Part shown: positions 1 to 5,910 of the stretch, piece by piece
Layout of the letters: every line of letters begins with the position of its first letter
Numbering within the stretch: the stretch's first letter is position 1
DNA from: an uncultured Bacteroidaceae bacterium
GTDB lineage: Bacteria; Bacteroidota; Bacteroidia; Bacteroidales; Bacteroidaceae
Direction of reading: 5' to 3'
DNA length: 6,118 bases
Assembly: GCA_904502235.1 (NCBI GenBank)
Contig: CAJGDP010000054.1
Location: 1-6,118, forward strand
Notes under the pieces: generated by a model
Seen by the model: only the letters and a program-made list of their open reading frames with translations
Database searches by the model: none
What the model was told of the DNA's origin: nothing
Position numbers and translations under genes: made by a program

Positions 1-480
1 GTTCACTCTACAACTGCTACTCAGAAGACAGTTGACGGTCCTTCTTTGAAAGACTGGAGAGGTGGTCGTGCTGCTGCTGGTAACATCATTCCTTCTTCTA
101 CAGGTGCTGCTAAGGCTGTAGGTAAGGTTATCCCTGCATTGAACGGTAAGTTGACAGGTATGTCAATGCGCGTTCCTACTCTTGACGTTTCTGTAGTTGA
201 CTTGACAGTTAACTTGGCTAAGCCTGCTACATACGCTGAGATCTGCGCTGCAATGAAGGAAGCTGCTGAGGGCGAATTGAAGGGTGTACTCGGTTACACA
301 GAGGACGCTGTAGTATCTTCAGATTTCTTGGGTGATACACGCACTTCTATCTTCGATGCTAAGGCTGGTATCGCTTTGACAGATACATTCGTTAAGGTCG
401 TTTCTTGGTATGACAATGAGATCGGTTACTCTAACAAGGTTCTTGATCTTATCGCTCACATGGCTTCAGTTAACGCTTAA
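1..480 (+). CDS. gap: glyceraldehyde-3-phosphate dehydrogenase, type I (C-terminal part, 5' end outside window)
   Basis: This is the C-terminal 159 residues of the NAD-dependent glycolytic enzyme that oxidises and phosphorylates glyceraldehyde 3-phosphate to 1,3-bisphosphoglycerate in the cytoplasm. The frame is open from base 1 and ends at TAA 478-480. The visible part starts at VHSTTATQKTVDGPS, whose His (residue 2 of the fragment) is the catalytic base of the family; the catalytic Cys lies upstream, outside the window. Other family landmarks are DWRGGR, the phosphate-binding IIPSSTGAAKAVG, MRVPT with the substrate-binding Arg, VLGYTED, and WYDNEIGYSNKV with the NAD-contacting Asn. It reads collinearly with E. 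coli GapA as I recall that sequence. The full protein would be about 335 residues, so roughly half is missing. Codons are strongly biased to GCT, GGT, TCT and TTG, unlike the genes further right, as expected for a very highly expressed gene. An internal TTG or ATG should not be taken as its start. A strong terminator follows 23 bases after the stop. Confidence 0.97.
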   Translation, partial: VHSTTATQKTVDGPSLKDWRGGRAAAGNIIPSSTGAAKAVGKVIPALNGKLTGMSMRVPTLDVSVVDLTVNLAKPATYAEICAAMKEAAEGELKGVLGYTEDAVVSSDFLGDTRTSIFDAKAGIALTDTFVKVVSWYDNEIGYSNKVLDLIAHMASVNA

Positions 481-502
481 TCCGTTAAAGAGTTTAAATA
501 AG

Positions 503-534
503 TGGATGCGCCTCAGGGTGCATCCATTTTTTTT
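503..534 (+). terminator. intrinsic terminator of gap
   Basis: A 10-bp stem pairs TGGATGCGCC (503-512) with GGTGCATCCA (517-526), with one G-T wobble and a TCAG loop. It is followed directly by eight T residues (527-534). It lies 23 bases after the gap stop codon, so it should end gap transcription. Confidence 0.93.
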
Positions 535-544
535 AGTTAATAAT

Positions 545-586
545 GTCATACTGAGCGTAGCGAAGTATCTATTTAATCAGGATGAC
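545..586. repeat. short imperfect inverted repeat, likely a dispersed REP-like element
   Basis: GTCATACTGA (545-554) pairs with TCAGGATGAC (577-586) with one mismatch, and the interior carries GCGTAGCGAAGTATCT. The pattern GTCATNCTGAGCGNAGCGAAGNATCT is one I recognise as recurring in intergenic regions of many Bacteroidetes and other bacterial genomes, so this is probably one copy of such a family. Only one copy is in the window, so the repeat status rests on recall. It sits between two terminators, where an inserted small element would do no harm. No coding content is apparent. Confidence 0.55.
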
Positions 587-594
587 AAGTTTGC

Positions 595-643
595 AAAAAA
601 ATACTGATTTCTGCAGGGCAGAAACCAGTATTCTGTTTTTTTT
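595..643. terminator. bidirectional intrinsic terminator between gap and ridA
   Basis: AATACTG (600-606) pairs with CAGTATT (626-632), and TTTCTGC (608-614) pairs with GCAGAAA (618-624), giving a 14-bp stem with a single A/C mismatch and an AGG loop. An A-run (595-601) lies on the left and a T-run (636-643) on the right, so both strands read as hairpin plus U-tract. On the minus strand it lies 14 bases (to the right-hand T-run) beyond the ridA stop and should end the ilvA-ridA transcript. On the plus strand it is a backup for gap read-through. Confidence 0.9.
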
Positions 644-656
644 AGAAATAAGCTGC

Positions 657-1031
657 TTAGAGTTCAGCGATTACCTCAACCTCAACAAGAACGTTCTTGG
701 GGAGAGTCTTCACAGCCACGCATGAACGTGCGGGCTTGCTTGTGAAGTATTCTGCGTAAACAGCGTTGAATGCTACGAAATCAGCCATGTCGCTGAGGAA
801 GCATGTTGTCTTTACAACATTGTCGAACGATGTGCCGGCTTCTGCAAGTACTGCAGCAAGGTTTTTCATAACCTGTGTAGCCTGGTCGGTGATGCCTTCA
901 GCCTCTACATTGCCTGTAGCAGGGTTGATGGGTATCTGACCCGATGTGAACAACATGTTACCGCATTTGATTGCCTGTGAGTAAGGACCGATAGCCTCAG
1001 GCGCATTGCTTGTATAAACTTTTTCCAACAT
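657..1031 (-). CDS. ridA: RidA family 2-iminobutanoate/2-iminopropanoate deaminase
   Basis: This 124-residue cytoplasmic protein has the usual length and signature of the RidA (YjgF/YER057c/UK114) family, which forms homotrimers and hydrolyses the enamine/imine products of PLP enzymes to 2-oxo acids. Visible landmarks are NAPEAIGPYSQAI (9-21), FTSGQIP (28-34), QATQVMKNLAAVL (50-62), VVKTTCFLSDMADF (72-85), and PARSCVAV (100-107), whose Arg102 matches the carboxylate-binding arginine of active family members. The C-terminal VEVEVIAEL supplies the conserved active-site Glu117. It follows ilvA on the same strand after a 28-base gap, so the two are almost certainly cotranscribed. The partner makes exactly the intermediates RidA removes. 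The start is the only sensible Met; the leader before it is A-rich with no Shine-Dalgarno motif, normal for Bacteroidetes. The bidirectional terminator lies just downstream. Confidence 0.96.
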   Translation of the reverse strand: MLEKVYTSNAPEAIGPYSQAIKCGNMLFTSGQIPINPATGNVEAEGITDQATQVMKNLAAVLAEAGTSFDNVVKTTCFLSDMADFVAFNAVYAEYFTSKPARSCVAVKTLPKNVLVEVEVIAEL

Positions 1032-1059
1032 AGTTATTTTAGTTTTAAAGGTTTTGTTT

Positions 1060-2256
1060 TTAATCCAGAATATTGAAACCAGCGTCTGTCAGAGCCGATT
1101 TAATCTTGCTGATGTGCTCAAAGTTACGTGTCTCAAGGTCGATGCGTATCCAGCAGCCTGTAACACCTGTGTTGGCGTTTGTACGCTCGTGGTGCACGCC
1201 GATTACGTTACCGCCAAGGTCCGCGATAATCTTTGAAACAAGTACCAGCTGACCGGGCTTGTCGAGAAGCTCTACCTTGAGCAGTGCCGAACGACCCGAA
1301 GTGAAAAGACCACGTTTGATTACACGGTCAAGGATATTCACGTCGATGTTACCACCCGAAACAACACAGATTACATTCTTGCCCTCAACAGGAACTTTGT
1401 CGAACAATACAGCCGCTGCTGCAACAGCACCTGCACCTTCAGAGATAAGTTTTTGATGCTCGAGCATAGAGAGGATTGCTGATGAAACCTCGTCGTCGGT
1501 AACTGTTACGATGCCGTCGACATACTGGCTGCAGAACTCGAATGTGTTCTCACCCGGTTGCTTCACTGCAATACCGTCGGCAATTGTTGAAACCGATGCC
1601 AGGCGCTCAATCTGCTTGTGTTCAACAGAGTTCTTCATGCTTGGAGCACCTGCTGCCTGCACGCCGTATACCTTGATGTTGGGATTCAACGACTTGAGTG
1701 CAAATGCGACACCCGAAATAAGACCACCGCCACCGATGGGCACCACAACAACATCTACATTCTTCATCTGGTCGATGAGCTCAAGACCAATTGTGCCCTG
1801 ACCTGCAATCACGTCGATATCATCGAATGGGTGGATGAATGTGTAGCCCTTCTCGTCGCGCAACTCGATTGCGCGCTTGTAGGCATCGTCGTAAACGCCC
1901 TCTACAAGGCAGATTTCCGCACCGTAGTTTCTGGTTGCCTCAACCTTTGAGATTGGAGCACAGTCGGGTAGACAGATTGTCGACTTAATGCCGTTCTTTG
2001 TGGCTGCAAGCGCAACACCCTGTGCGTGGTTACCTGCCGAGCAGGCAATAACACCCTTTGCCTTCTCTTCGTCCGAAAGCTGAGAAATCTTATAGTACGA
2101 ACCGCGTATCTTGAACGAACCGGTCAACTGCAGGTTCTCGGGCTTGATGAAAATGTTGCCCTTCTTGTTCAAATAGGGAGCAGGAATTAACTCTGTGCGA
2201 CGTATGACATCCTTGAGGACATACGATGCGTGATAGATTTTGTCGAGTGTAAGCAT
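1060..2256 (-). CDS. ilvA: threonine ammonia-lyase (threonine dehydratase), medium form with C-terminal ACT domain
   Basis: A 398-residue PLP enzyme of fold type II that deaminates threonine to 2-oxobutanoate (and usually serine to pyruvate), feeding isoleucine synthesis. The PLP-binding lysine is K49 in LTGSFKIRG. The substrate loop is SAGNHAQG (73-80) and the phosphate-binding glycine loop is GGGG (175-178) in VVPIGGGGLISG. VSGGNID near residue 310 fits the end of the catalytic domain. Residues about 324-398 (LLKVELLDKPGQL onward) form one ACT domain, the usual site of allosteric amino-acid control. The length is intermediate: the E. coli catabolic TdcB form (about 330) lacks ACT, and the biosynthetic E. 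coli IlvA form (about 514) has a longer regulatory region. It is first in an operon with ridA and divergent from the cobalamin operon. A serine-specific dehydratase is the main alternative. I favour ilvA from the ACT domain and the ridA pairing. Confidence 0.94.
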   Translation of the reverse strand: MLTLDKIYHASYVLKDVIRRTELIPAPYLNKKGNIFIKPENLQLTGSFKIRGSYYKISQLSDEEKAKGVIACSAGNHAQGVALAATKNGIKSTICLPDCAPISKVEATRNYGAEICLVEGVYDDAYKRAIELRDEKGYTFIHPFDDIDVIAGQGTIGLELIDQMKNVDVVVVPIGGGGLISGVAFALKSLNPNIKVYGVQAAGAPSMKNSVEHKQIERLASVSTIADGIAVKQPGENTFEFCSQYVDGIVTVTDDEVSSAILSMLEHQKLISEGAGAVAAAAVLFDKVPVEGKNVICVVSGGNIDVNILDRVIKRGLFTSGRSALLKVELLDKPGQLVLVSKIIADLGGNVIGVHHERTNANTGVTGCWIRIDLETRNFEHISKIKSALTDAGFNILD

Positions 2257-2275
2257 GTTTTTATATGTTTATTCG

Positions 2276-2309
2276 CAAAAGTACAACTATTTTTAATTAG
2301 TACGACAAT
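2276..2309 (-). promoter_or_regulatory. putative ilvA-ridA promoter (Bacteroidetes type)
   Basis: On the minus strand TACTTTTG (2276-2283 reversed) matches the Bacteroidetes -7 consensus TAnnTTTG exactly and lies 19 bases before the ilvA ATG, implying a very short leader. The -33 candidate ATTG (2306-2309 reversed) matches three of four positions, at a spacing of 22 bases, slightly long. It overlaps the palindrome at 2303-2316. Confidence 0.6.
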
Positions 2310-2316
2310 ATTGTCG
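2303..2316. promoter_or_regulatory. perfect 14-bp palindrome, candidate operator between ilvA and btuB
   Basis: CGACAATATTGTCG is perfectly self-complementary over 14 bases. It lies in the divergent intergenic region, overlapping the putative -33 element of ilvA and about 32 bases upstream of the putative -7 element of the btuB transcript. Position and symmetry suit a site for a dimeric transcription factor. No T-run follows and there is no loop, so it is not a terminator. The binding protein is unknown. Confidence 0.45.
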
Positions 2317-2347
2317 GGGAAAAATGAATTGTTGCGGAAAAAATAGT

Positions 2348-2355
2348 TATCTTCG
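2348..2355 (+). promoter_or_regulatory. putative -7 element for the cobalamin riboswitch-btuB-btuG transcript
   Basis: TATCTTCG matches TAnnTTTG at five of six fixed positions and lies just before the first riboswitch bases, so a transcript starting near 2360 would carry the whole aptamer. No good TTTG is present at the normal -33 distance; the nearest weak candidates are AATG (2323-2326) and ATTG (2328-2331). Confidence 0.45.
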
Positions 2356-2360
2356 CGTCG

Positions 2361-2569
2361 GATAACGGTGCGGCACGGATGTTGGTCTGTGCCGATAATA
2401 GGGAATCCGGTTAAAGTCCGGAGCTATACCCGTAGCTGTGAGTTCCGATTGTTTTCCGACACTCTTTTTGCCACTGCTCCCTGCCGGAGCGGGAAGGCGT
2501 CGGAAAGGGAACAAGCCAGAAAACCTGCCTGTCCATTTGATGTTTATAACAAGCCTCGGGTAAAGGCTT
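2361..2569 (+). promoter_or_regulatory. cobalamin (B12) riboswitch controlling btuB-btuG
   Basis: The conserved aptamer core reads AATAGGGAATCCGG then TTAAAGTCCGG, GCTATACCCGTAGC and TGTGAG (2397-2442), matching the family pattern GGGAA..GGTnnAAnTCC..GC..CCCG..CTGT. The B12 box AAGCCAGAAAACCTGCC is at 2513-2529. Supporting stems: CGGCAC (2371-2376) with GTGCCG (2389-2394); P4 CCGG 2407-2410 with 2418-2421; P5 GCTA 2423-2426 with TAGC 2433-2436; P6 GTTCC 2442-2446 with GGAAC 2508-2512, extended by TTTCCGAC 2453-2460 with GTCGGAAA 2499-2506 and capped by GCTCC/GGAGC (2476-2490). It binds a B12 form and normally lowers expression of downstream uptake genes when B12 is abundant. Exact 5' boundary and ligand preference (adenosyl or methyl/hydroxo form) are not determined. 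The large peripheral P6 arm is compatible with the AdoCbl class, but this is weak evidence. Confidence 0.94.
2551..2569 (+). promoter_or_regulatory. P13 hairpin, expression platform of the cobalamin riboswitch
   Basis: AAGCCT (2551-2556) pairs with AGGCTT (2564-2569) around a seven-base loop CGGGTAA. Loop bases CGGGT (2557-2561) are perfectly complementary to ACCCG (2428-2432) in the P5 loop of the aptamer, the expected L5-L13 kissing interaction. The hairpin ends 15 bases before the btuB ATG and only four T residues follow (2568-2571), so control by blocking ribosome access is more likely than termination. Confidence 0.75.
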
Positions 2570-2584
2570 TTATATACCTTATTA

Positions 2585-4573
2585 ATGTTGCGTTTTTTAC
2601 ATAACAAGGTGGTTTGCGCTCTATGCGTTCTGCTGTTTGCGTATTCGGGTTTGTCGGCTCAGGTTGTCGATACAGTGGCGTGTGAGCAGTTGCTTGAGCT
2701 CGAGGTGGTGTCTACGGCAAAGCCGTCGGCGGTGTCCTCTTCTTCTCCTTTGCGGGTTATGGAAAACGGCGATTTCCTGCGTCTGGGCGTACTGACGCTC
2801 TCCGATGCCGTAAAACGCATGACAGGCGTTGATGTGCGCGACTATGGCGGTGTAGGTGGCCTGAAGACAGTGTCGGTGCGTGGCTTGGGCGCAAAACACA
2901 CGGCAGTGAGTTACGACGGGGTGGTGCTTGCCGATGCCCAGAGCGGACAGGTGGATATAGGGCGACTTCCGCTCGAGAATATAGCAATGGTTTCGCTCTC
3001 TATGGGTGGCGATGACGATATCTTCAGGAGTGCCACGGAGTATGCTTCGGCATCGTTGCTGGCACTGCGCGTTCTGCGTCCCGAAAAAAGTTCTTCGTAT
3101 GCGCGTCTGCGTACAGGCTCCTTCGGGCTTGTGGATGCCTCGTTGCATCACGACCATTTCTTTTCCCACAACTGGAAGGGAACTCTGCACGGCAATTTCA
3201 TGCGGAGCGACGGAATGTACCCCTTTGTGCTTGTGAATGGCGCGAACACCTCAAAGGAGAAACGTCGCGATAGCGACGTGCTGTCGTTCAGTGCCGAGGG
3301 CAATCTCTTCGGCAGGTTCTGTGGCGGTGATTTGTCGGTGAAGTTGAACTTCTTCAATTCGGAGCGCGGCTTGCCTGGCGCAGTGAATCTATATAATAAG
3401 GAGAACCGCGAGCGTCTTTGGGACGACATTTTCTATCTTCAGGCGCACTACAGTGTGCCGTTGAGTCACGGCTTTCAGCTTAAGGCACGTCTGAAGTATG
3501 ATTATTGTTATTCAAAATACAGGGAGACAAACAAGAACTACTCCTCGGGGCAACAGATTGATATCAACGAAAAGAATGAGTATTACGCTTCGGTGGGTAC
3601 AAAATACACACCCTTGCAGGGGCTCTCGTTCGCCCTTACCACAGATTTCTCATATTCAATGCTCTATAATAATTTCGAAGACAGCAAGGCGCCAAGGCGT
3701 TTCAGCTCAATCTCCGTACTTGCGGCGCAGTACGATATGGGGCGTTTCGTTGCCACCGCATCGCTCGTCGGAACGTATGTTGCCGATGAGGTGAAGGGTG
3801 GGGCTTCACCTGCGCCTTACAGGCGTTTGTCGCCATCGGTGTCGATTATGTATCAACCGTTTGCATCGTTTCCGTTGCGCTTGCGTGTTTCGTACAAGGA
3901 TGCCTATCGCATCCCCACTTTTGCCGACCTCTATTATCTGCGTCTTGGCAATGTGGGTCTGAAACCCGAAAAGGCATCGCAGTTCAATGTGGGTGCAACG
4001 TGGAGCGCGTCGCTCGGCAGAGTGGTGGAGTATGCTTCGCTACAGGTGGATGCATATTATAATAAGGTAAGCGACAAGATTGTTGCACTGCCCACAATGT
4101 ATGTGTGGCGCATGATGAATTTCGGAAAGGTGGAGATTGCCGGAGTGGATGTGAATGCACAGATGCAGATTGCAGTTGCGCGTGGAATGTCGCTTATGGC
4201 AGATGCCGGCTATTCGTTCCGGCATGCGGTTGATGTAACCGATGCGTCGGCAAAGAACTATCGCCACCAGATACCTTATACCCCAAGGCATACGGGGAAA
4301 TTCACCCTCTCTTTCCTTAATCCCTATGTGAATGTGTCGTATATCTTCACAGCGGTGGGCGACAGATATATGCTGCCACAGAATACACCGCGTAACAGAA
4401 TCGACGGTTATGTTGAACATTCGCTTACGGCAAACCGCGATTTCTCTTTCGGGAAATATGGCTTGCGCCTGCAGGGCGAACTGCTGAATATAGGCAACGC
4501 GCAGTACGAGGTGATACGCTATTATCCCATGCCGGGTTTCCAATGGCGGTTGTCGGCAAGGTTCATGTTCTGA
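2585..4573 (+). CDS. btuB: TonB-dependent outer-membrane cobalamin receptor, BtuB type
   Basis: A 662-residue outer-membrane protein that should import vitamin B12 using energy from TonB-ExbBD. Residues 1-25 are a signal peptide (basic start, hydrophobic core, cleavage probably after SGLSA). A TonB-box-like ELEVVSTAK lies at 38-46. The plug follows (about 55-140) with LSDAVKRMTGVDVRDYGG and TVSVRGLGAKHTAVSYDGV (95-113). The rest is a 22-stranded-type barrel, with the common TonB-receptor motif FADLYYLRLGNVGLKPEKA near 445-463 and a terminal aromatic residue (RFMF-COOH). There is no N-terminal carboxypeptidase-like or STN domain, so it is not SusC-like. Substrate assignment rests on the riboswitch immediately upstream and the btuG-like gene 30 bases downstream, not on the receptor sequence alone. 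No Shine-Dalgarno motif precedes the ATG. Expression should be repressed by B12 through the riboswitch. Confidence 0.9.
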   Translation: MLRFLHNKVVCALCVLLFAYSGLSAQVVDTVACEQLLELEVVSTAKPSAVSSSSPLRVMENGDFLRLGVLTLSDAVKRMTGVDVRDYGGVGGLKTVSVRGLGAKHTAVSYDGVVLADAQSGQVDIGRLPLENIAMVSLSMGGDDDIFRSATEYASASLLALRVLRPEKSSSYARLRTGSFGLVDASLHHDHFFSHNWKGTLHGNFMRSDGMYPFVLVNGANTSKEKRRDSDVLSFSAEGNLFGRFCGGDLSVKLNFFNSERGLPGAVNLYNKENRERLWDDIFYLQAHYSVPLSHGFQLKARLKYDYCYSKYRETNKNYSSGQQIDINEKNEYYASVGTKYTPLQGLSFALTTDFSYSMLYNNFEDSKAPRRFSSISVLAAQYDMGRFVATASLVGTYVADEVKGGASPAPYRRLSPSVSIMYQPFASFPLRLRVSYKDAYRIPTFADLYYLRLGNVGLKPEKASQFNVGATWSASLGRVVEYASLQVDAYYNKVSDKIVALPTMYVWRMMNFGKVEIAGVDVNAQMQIAVARGMSLMADAGYSFRHAVDVTDASAKNYRHQIPYTPRHTGKFTLSFLNPYVNVSYIFTAVGDRYMLPQNTPRNRIDGYVEHSLTANRDFSFGKYGLRLQGELLNIGNAQYEVIRYYPMPGFQWRLSARFMF

Positions 4574-4603
4574 TTATGTCTAACCTTATAAATAAATTAA
4601 AGT

Positions 4604-5665
4604 ATGAAGTTGAAATTAAGTTCGGCTTTTGTGGCTTTAGCTTCTTTGTTTCTGGTGGCGTGTGAACCCAATGATGATGGCGGTGGTAAGACCGGTGGCG
4701 GCAGCGAAAATCTTTCCGATGTCTATTATGTGCTCAATTCCGGTGATTGGAGCAGCAACAACTCATCGTTGACAAAGTATAACGCCGCCGACGGAAGTGT
4801 GGAGCAGTTCAGCTTTGAGAAGCAGAACAACCGTGCTCTTGGCAATACAGTCAATGATATTATTGTCTACGGCTCAAAGATGTATATCGCCGTTGCAGGA
4901 GAATCCAATGTGGAGGTTACCGATTTGTATGCAAAGTCAATAAAGCAGATTGCCTGTGGAGCGCAGCCGCGTTACCTCGCCGCTTGCGATGGAAAGGTTT
5001 ATGTAACATATTACGACGGCCATGTGGCACGTATCGACACCGCATCGCTCCAGGTTGAAGCAAAAGTGAAGGTGGGACGAAATCCCGAACAGCTGGCAGT
5101 AGTTGGTAATAAGCTCTATGTGGCAAATTCAGGCGGTATGGACTATAACACCGCTTTGGGATACGACAATACGGTTTCTGTCGTAGACCTTGCATCGTTC
5201 CAGGAGGTGGACAAGATTGAGGTGGTGCTTAATCCTGCAGTGGTTGTTCCCGTTGGAAGTGGTGTGTATGTGGCTTCTTATGGTAATTATTACGATGTTC
5301 CAAGCACTCTGCAGTATATTGCGGCAGATAATTCTGTGTCTGTTGTGGCAGAATGCAGTAATATGACCGAACTTTGCTGTAACGCAGGAGTGCTGTACGG
5401 ATTCTTCTCGCAGTACGATGAGAACTGGAATGCAACAATCACATATATGTCGTACAATCCGGCCGACGGCAGCGTTGATTCACCTTGGATAAAGGAGACG
5501 GAACTGCCCGTTCCTTATAAGGTGTGTGCAGCCGGCGGATATTTATGTGTAACATCCAGCGATTATGTGAACGATGGCGACGTTTATCTCTACGATACCG
5601 ACGGAATGCTTGTGAAGAAGATTGCCGCAGGGCTTAACCCCGTAAAGGTTGTAAAGGTAAAGTAA
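4604..5665 (+). CDS. btuG: surface-exposed cobalamin-binding beta-propeller lipoprotein, BtuG type (YncE/DUF5074-like)
   Basis: A 353-residue lipoprotein. The signal peptide ends in the lipobox LVAC, with Cys20 the lipidated residue. The following EPNDD and Gly-rich stretch (21-34) resembles the acidic export signal of Bacteroidetes surface lipoproteins. The remainder is a YncE-like beta-propeller with recurring blades, each with a G/NxxP turn, a hydrophobic strand and YV: GAQPRYLAACDGKVYV (119-134), GRNPEQLAVVGNKLYV (158-173), LNPAVVVPVGSGVYV (209-223) and a last LNPVKVVKV. In Bacteroides thetaiotaomicron BtuG is a seven-bladed surface propeller that binds B12 very tightly and docks on BtuB; the same gene pairing after a cobalamin riboswitch supports that role here. 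It lies 30 bases after btuB and shares its transcript. An A/T-rich leader (about 4585-4602) replaces a Shine-Dalgarno motif. Eight cysteines are present, unusual for a secreted protein. Another ligand cannot be excluded from sequence alone. Confidence 0.87.
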   Translation: MKLKLSSAFVALASLFLVACEPNDDGGGKTGGGSENLSDVYYVLNSGDWSSNNSSLTKYNAADGSVEQFSFEKQNNRALGNTVNDIIVYGSKMYIAVAGESNVEVTDLYAKSIKQIACGAQPRYLAACDGKVYVTYYDGHVARIDTASLQVEAKVKVGRNPEQLAVVGNKLYVANSGGMDYNTALGYDNTVSVVDLASFQEVDKIEVVLNPAVVVPVGSGVYVASYGNYYDVPSTLQYIAADNSVSVVAECSNMTELCCNAGVLYGFFSQYDENWNATITYMSYNPADGSVDSPWIKETELPVPYKVCAAGGYLCVTSSDYVNDGDVYLYDTDGMLVKKIAAGLNPVKVVKVK

Positions 5666-5682
5666 GTATAATATATATAAGG

Positions 5683-5733
5683 TGCAGGGGAGTAGGGTAT
5701 TCTTGCTCTCTTGTATGTTTTTTGTTTTTTTTT
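5683..5733 (+). terminator. intrinsic terminator of the btuB-btuG operon
   Basis: TGCAGGGGAG (5683-5692) pairs with CTCTCTTGTA (5706-5715) over 10 bp, three of them G-T wobbles, with a 13-base loop. T6 (5718-5723), G and T9 (5725-5733) follow. It starts 17 bases after the btuG stop. The stem is only moderately stable, but the T-tract is long. Confidence 0.72.
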
Positions 5734-5753
5734 GAAAAAAAAGTGCGTAAATT

Positions 5754-5783
5754 CTTGTTTCTTGAAAATTTTTGCTACTTTAG
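5754..5783 (+). promoter_or_regulatory. putative upstream promoter P1 of the stable-RNA control region
   Basis: The -7-like TACTTTAG (5776-5783) matches five of six fixed positions of TAnnTTTG, and CTTG (5754-5757) is a 3/4 match to the -33 element, at 18-base spacing. A T9-G-A8 tract (5725-5742) lies immediately upstream, the same arrangement seen at the stronger promoter at 5945-5975, which is the main support for this weaker site. Confidence 0.45.
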
Positions 5784-5797
5784 CCGAGCAATAAGGT

Positions 5798-5829
5798 GGT
5801 TATGTTGTTTCGGCGTTTGCTGAATAACC
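5798..5829 (+). other. hairpin in the P1 transcript
   Basis: TTCGGC (5809-5814) pairs with GCTGAA (5819-5824) around GTTT, with one G-T wobble. Directly outside, GGTTA (5798-5802) pairs with TAACC (5825-5829), leaving a six-base bulge on the 5' side. It would lie near the 5' end of RNA started at P1. No T-run follows, so it is not a terminator. Confidence 0.4.
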
Positions 5830-5880
5830 GGTAATCTTATTCAAGATTTTTGTTGCTTTAGTCCTGAAAATATAGTGTTT

Positions 5881-5910
5881 GCACATACTTTTACCTATGT
5901 GCTTAATTTT
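5881..5910 (+). terminator. terminator-like hairpin between the tandem promoters
   Basis: GCACATA (5881-5887) and TATGTGC (5896-5902) are a perfect 7-bp inverted repeat with an 8-base loop, followed by TTAATTTTTT. RNA from P1 could stop here, or read-through from btuBG could be blocked before the main promoter. The stem is A/T-rich and short, so efficiency is uncertain. A protein-binding site is the alternative. Confidence 0.42.

Noticed and set aside
410..607. 65-codon plus-strand frame overlapping the gap 3' end
   Set aside because: It is out of frame with gap and reads through the gap terminator and the hairpin repeat; composition looks random.
2551..2571. P13 hairpin as an intrinsic terminator
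   Set aside because: Only a 6-bp stem with four following T residues, interrupted by ATATA; the loop complementarity to the aptamer fits a kissing-loop expression platform better.
2347..2607. Open frames on both strands (86 and 78 codons) across the riboswitch
   Set aside because: The conserved structured aptamer accounts for the sequence; the translations look like no known protein and overlap the btuB start.
2621..3190. 189-codon minus-strand frame inside btuB, and similar long antisense frames at 4040-4543
   Set aside because: They are shadows of the btuB reading frame, rich in His/Cys/Arg, with no domain and no start context.
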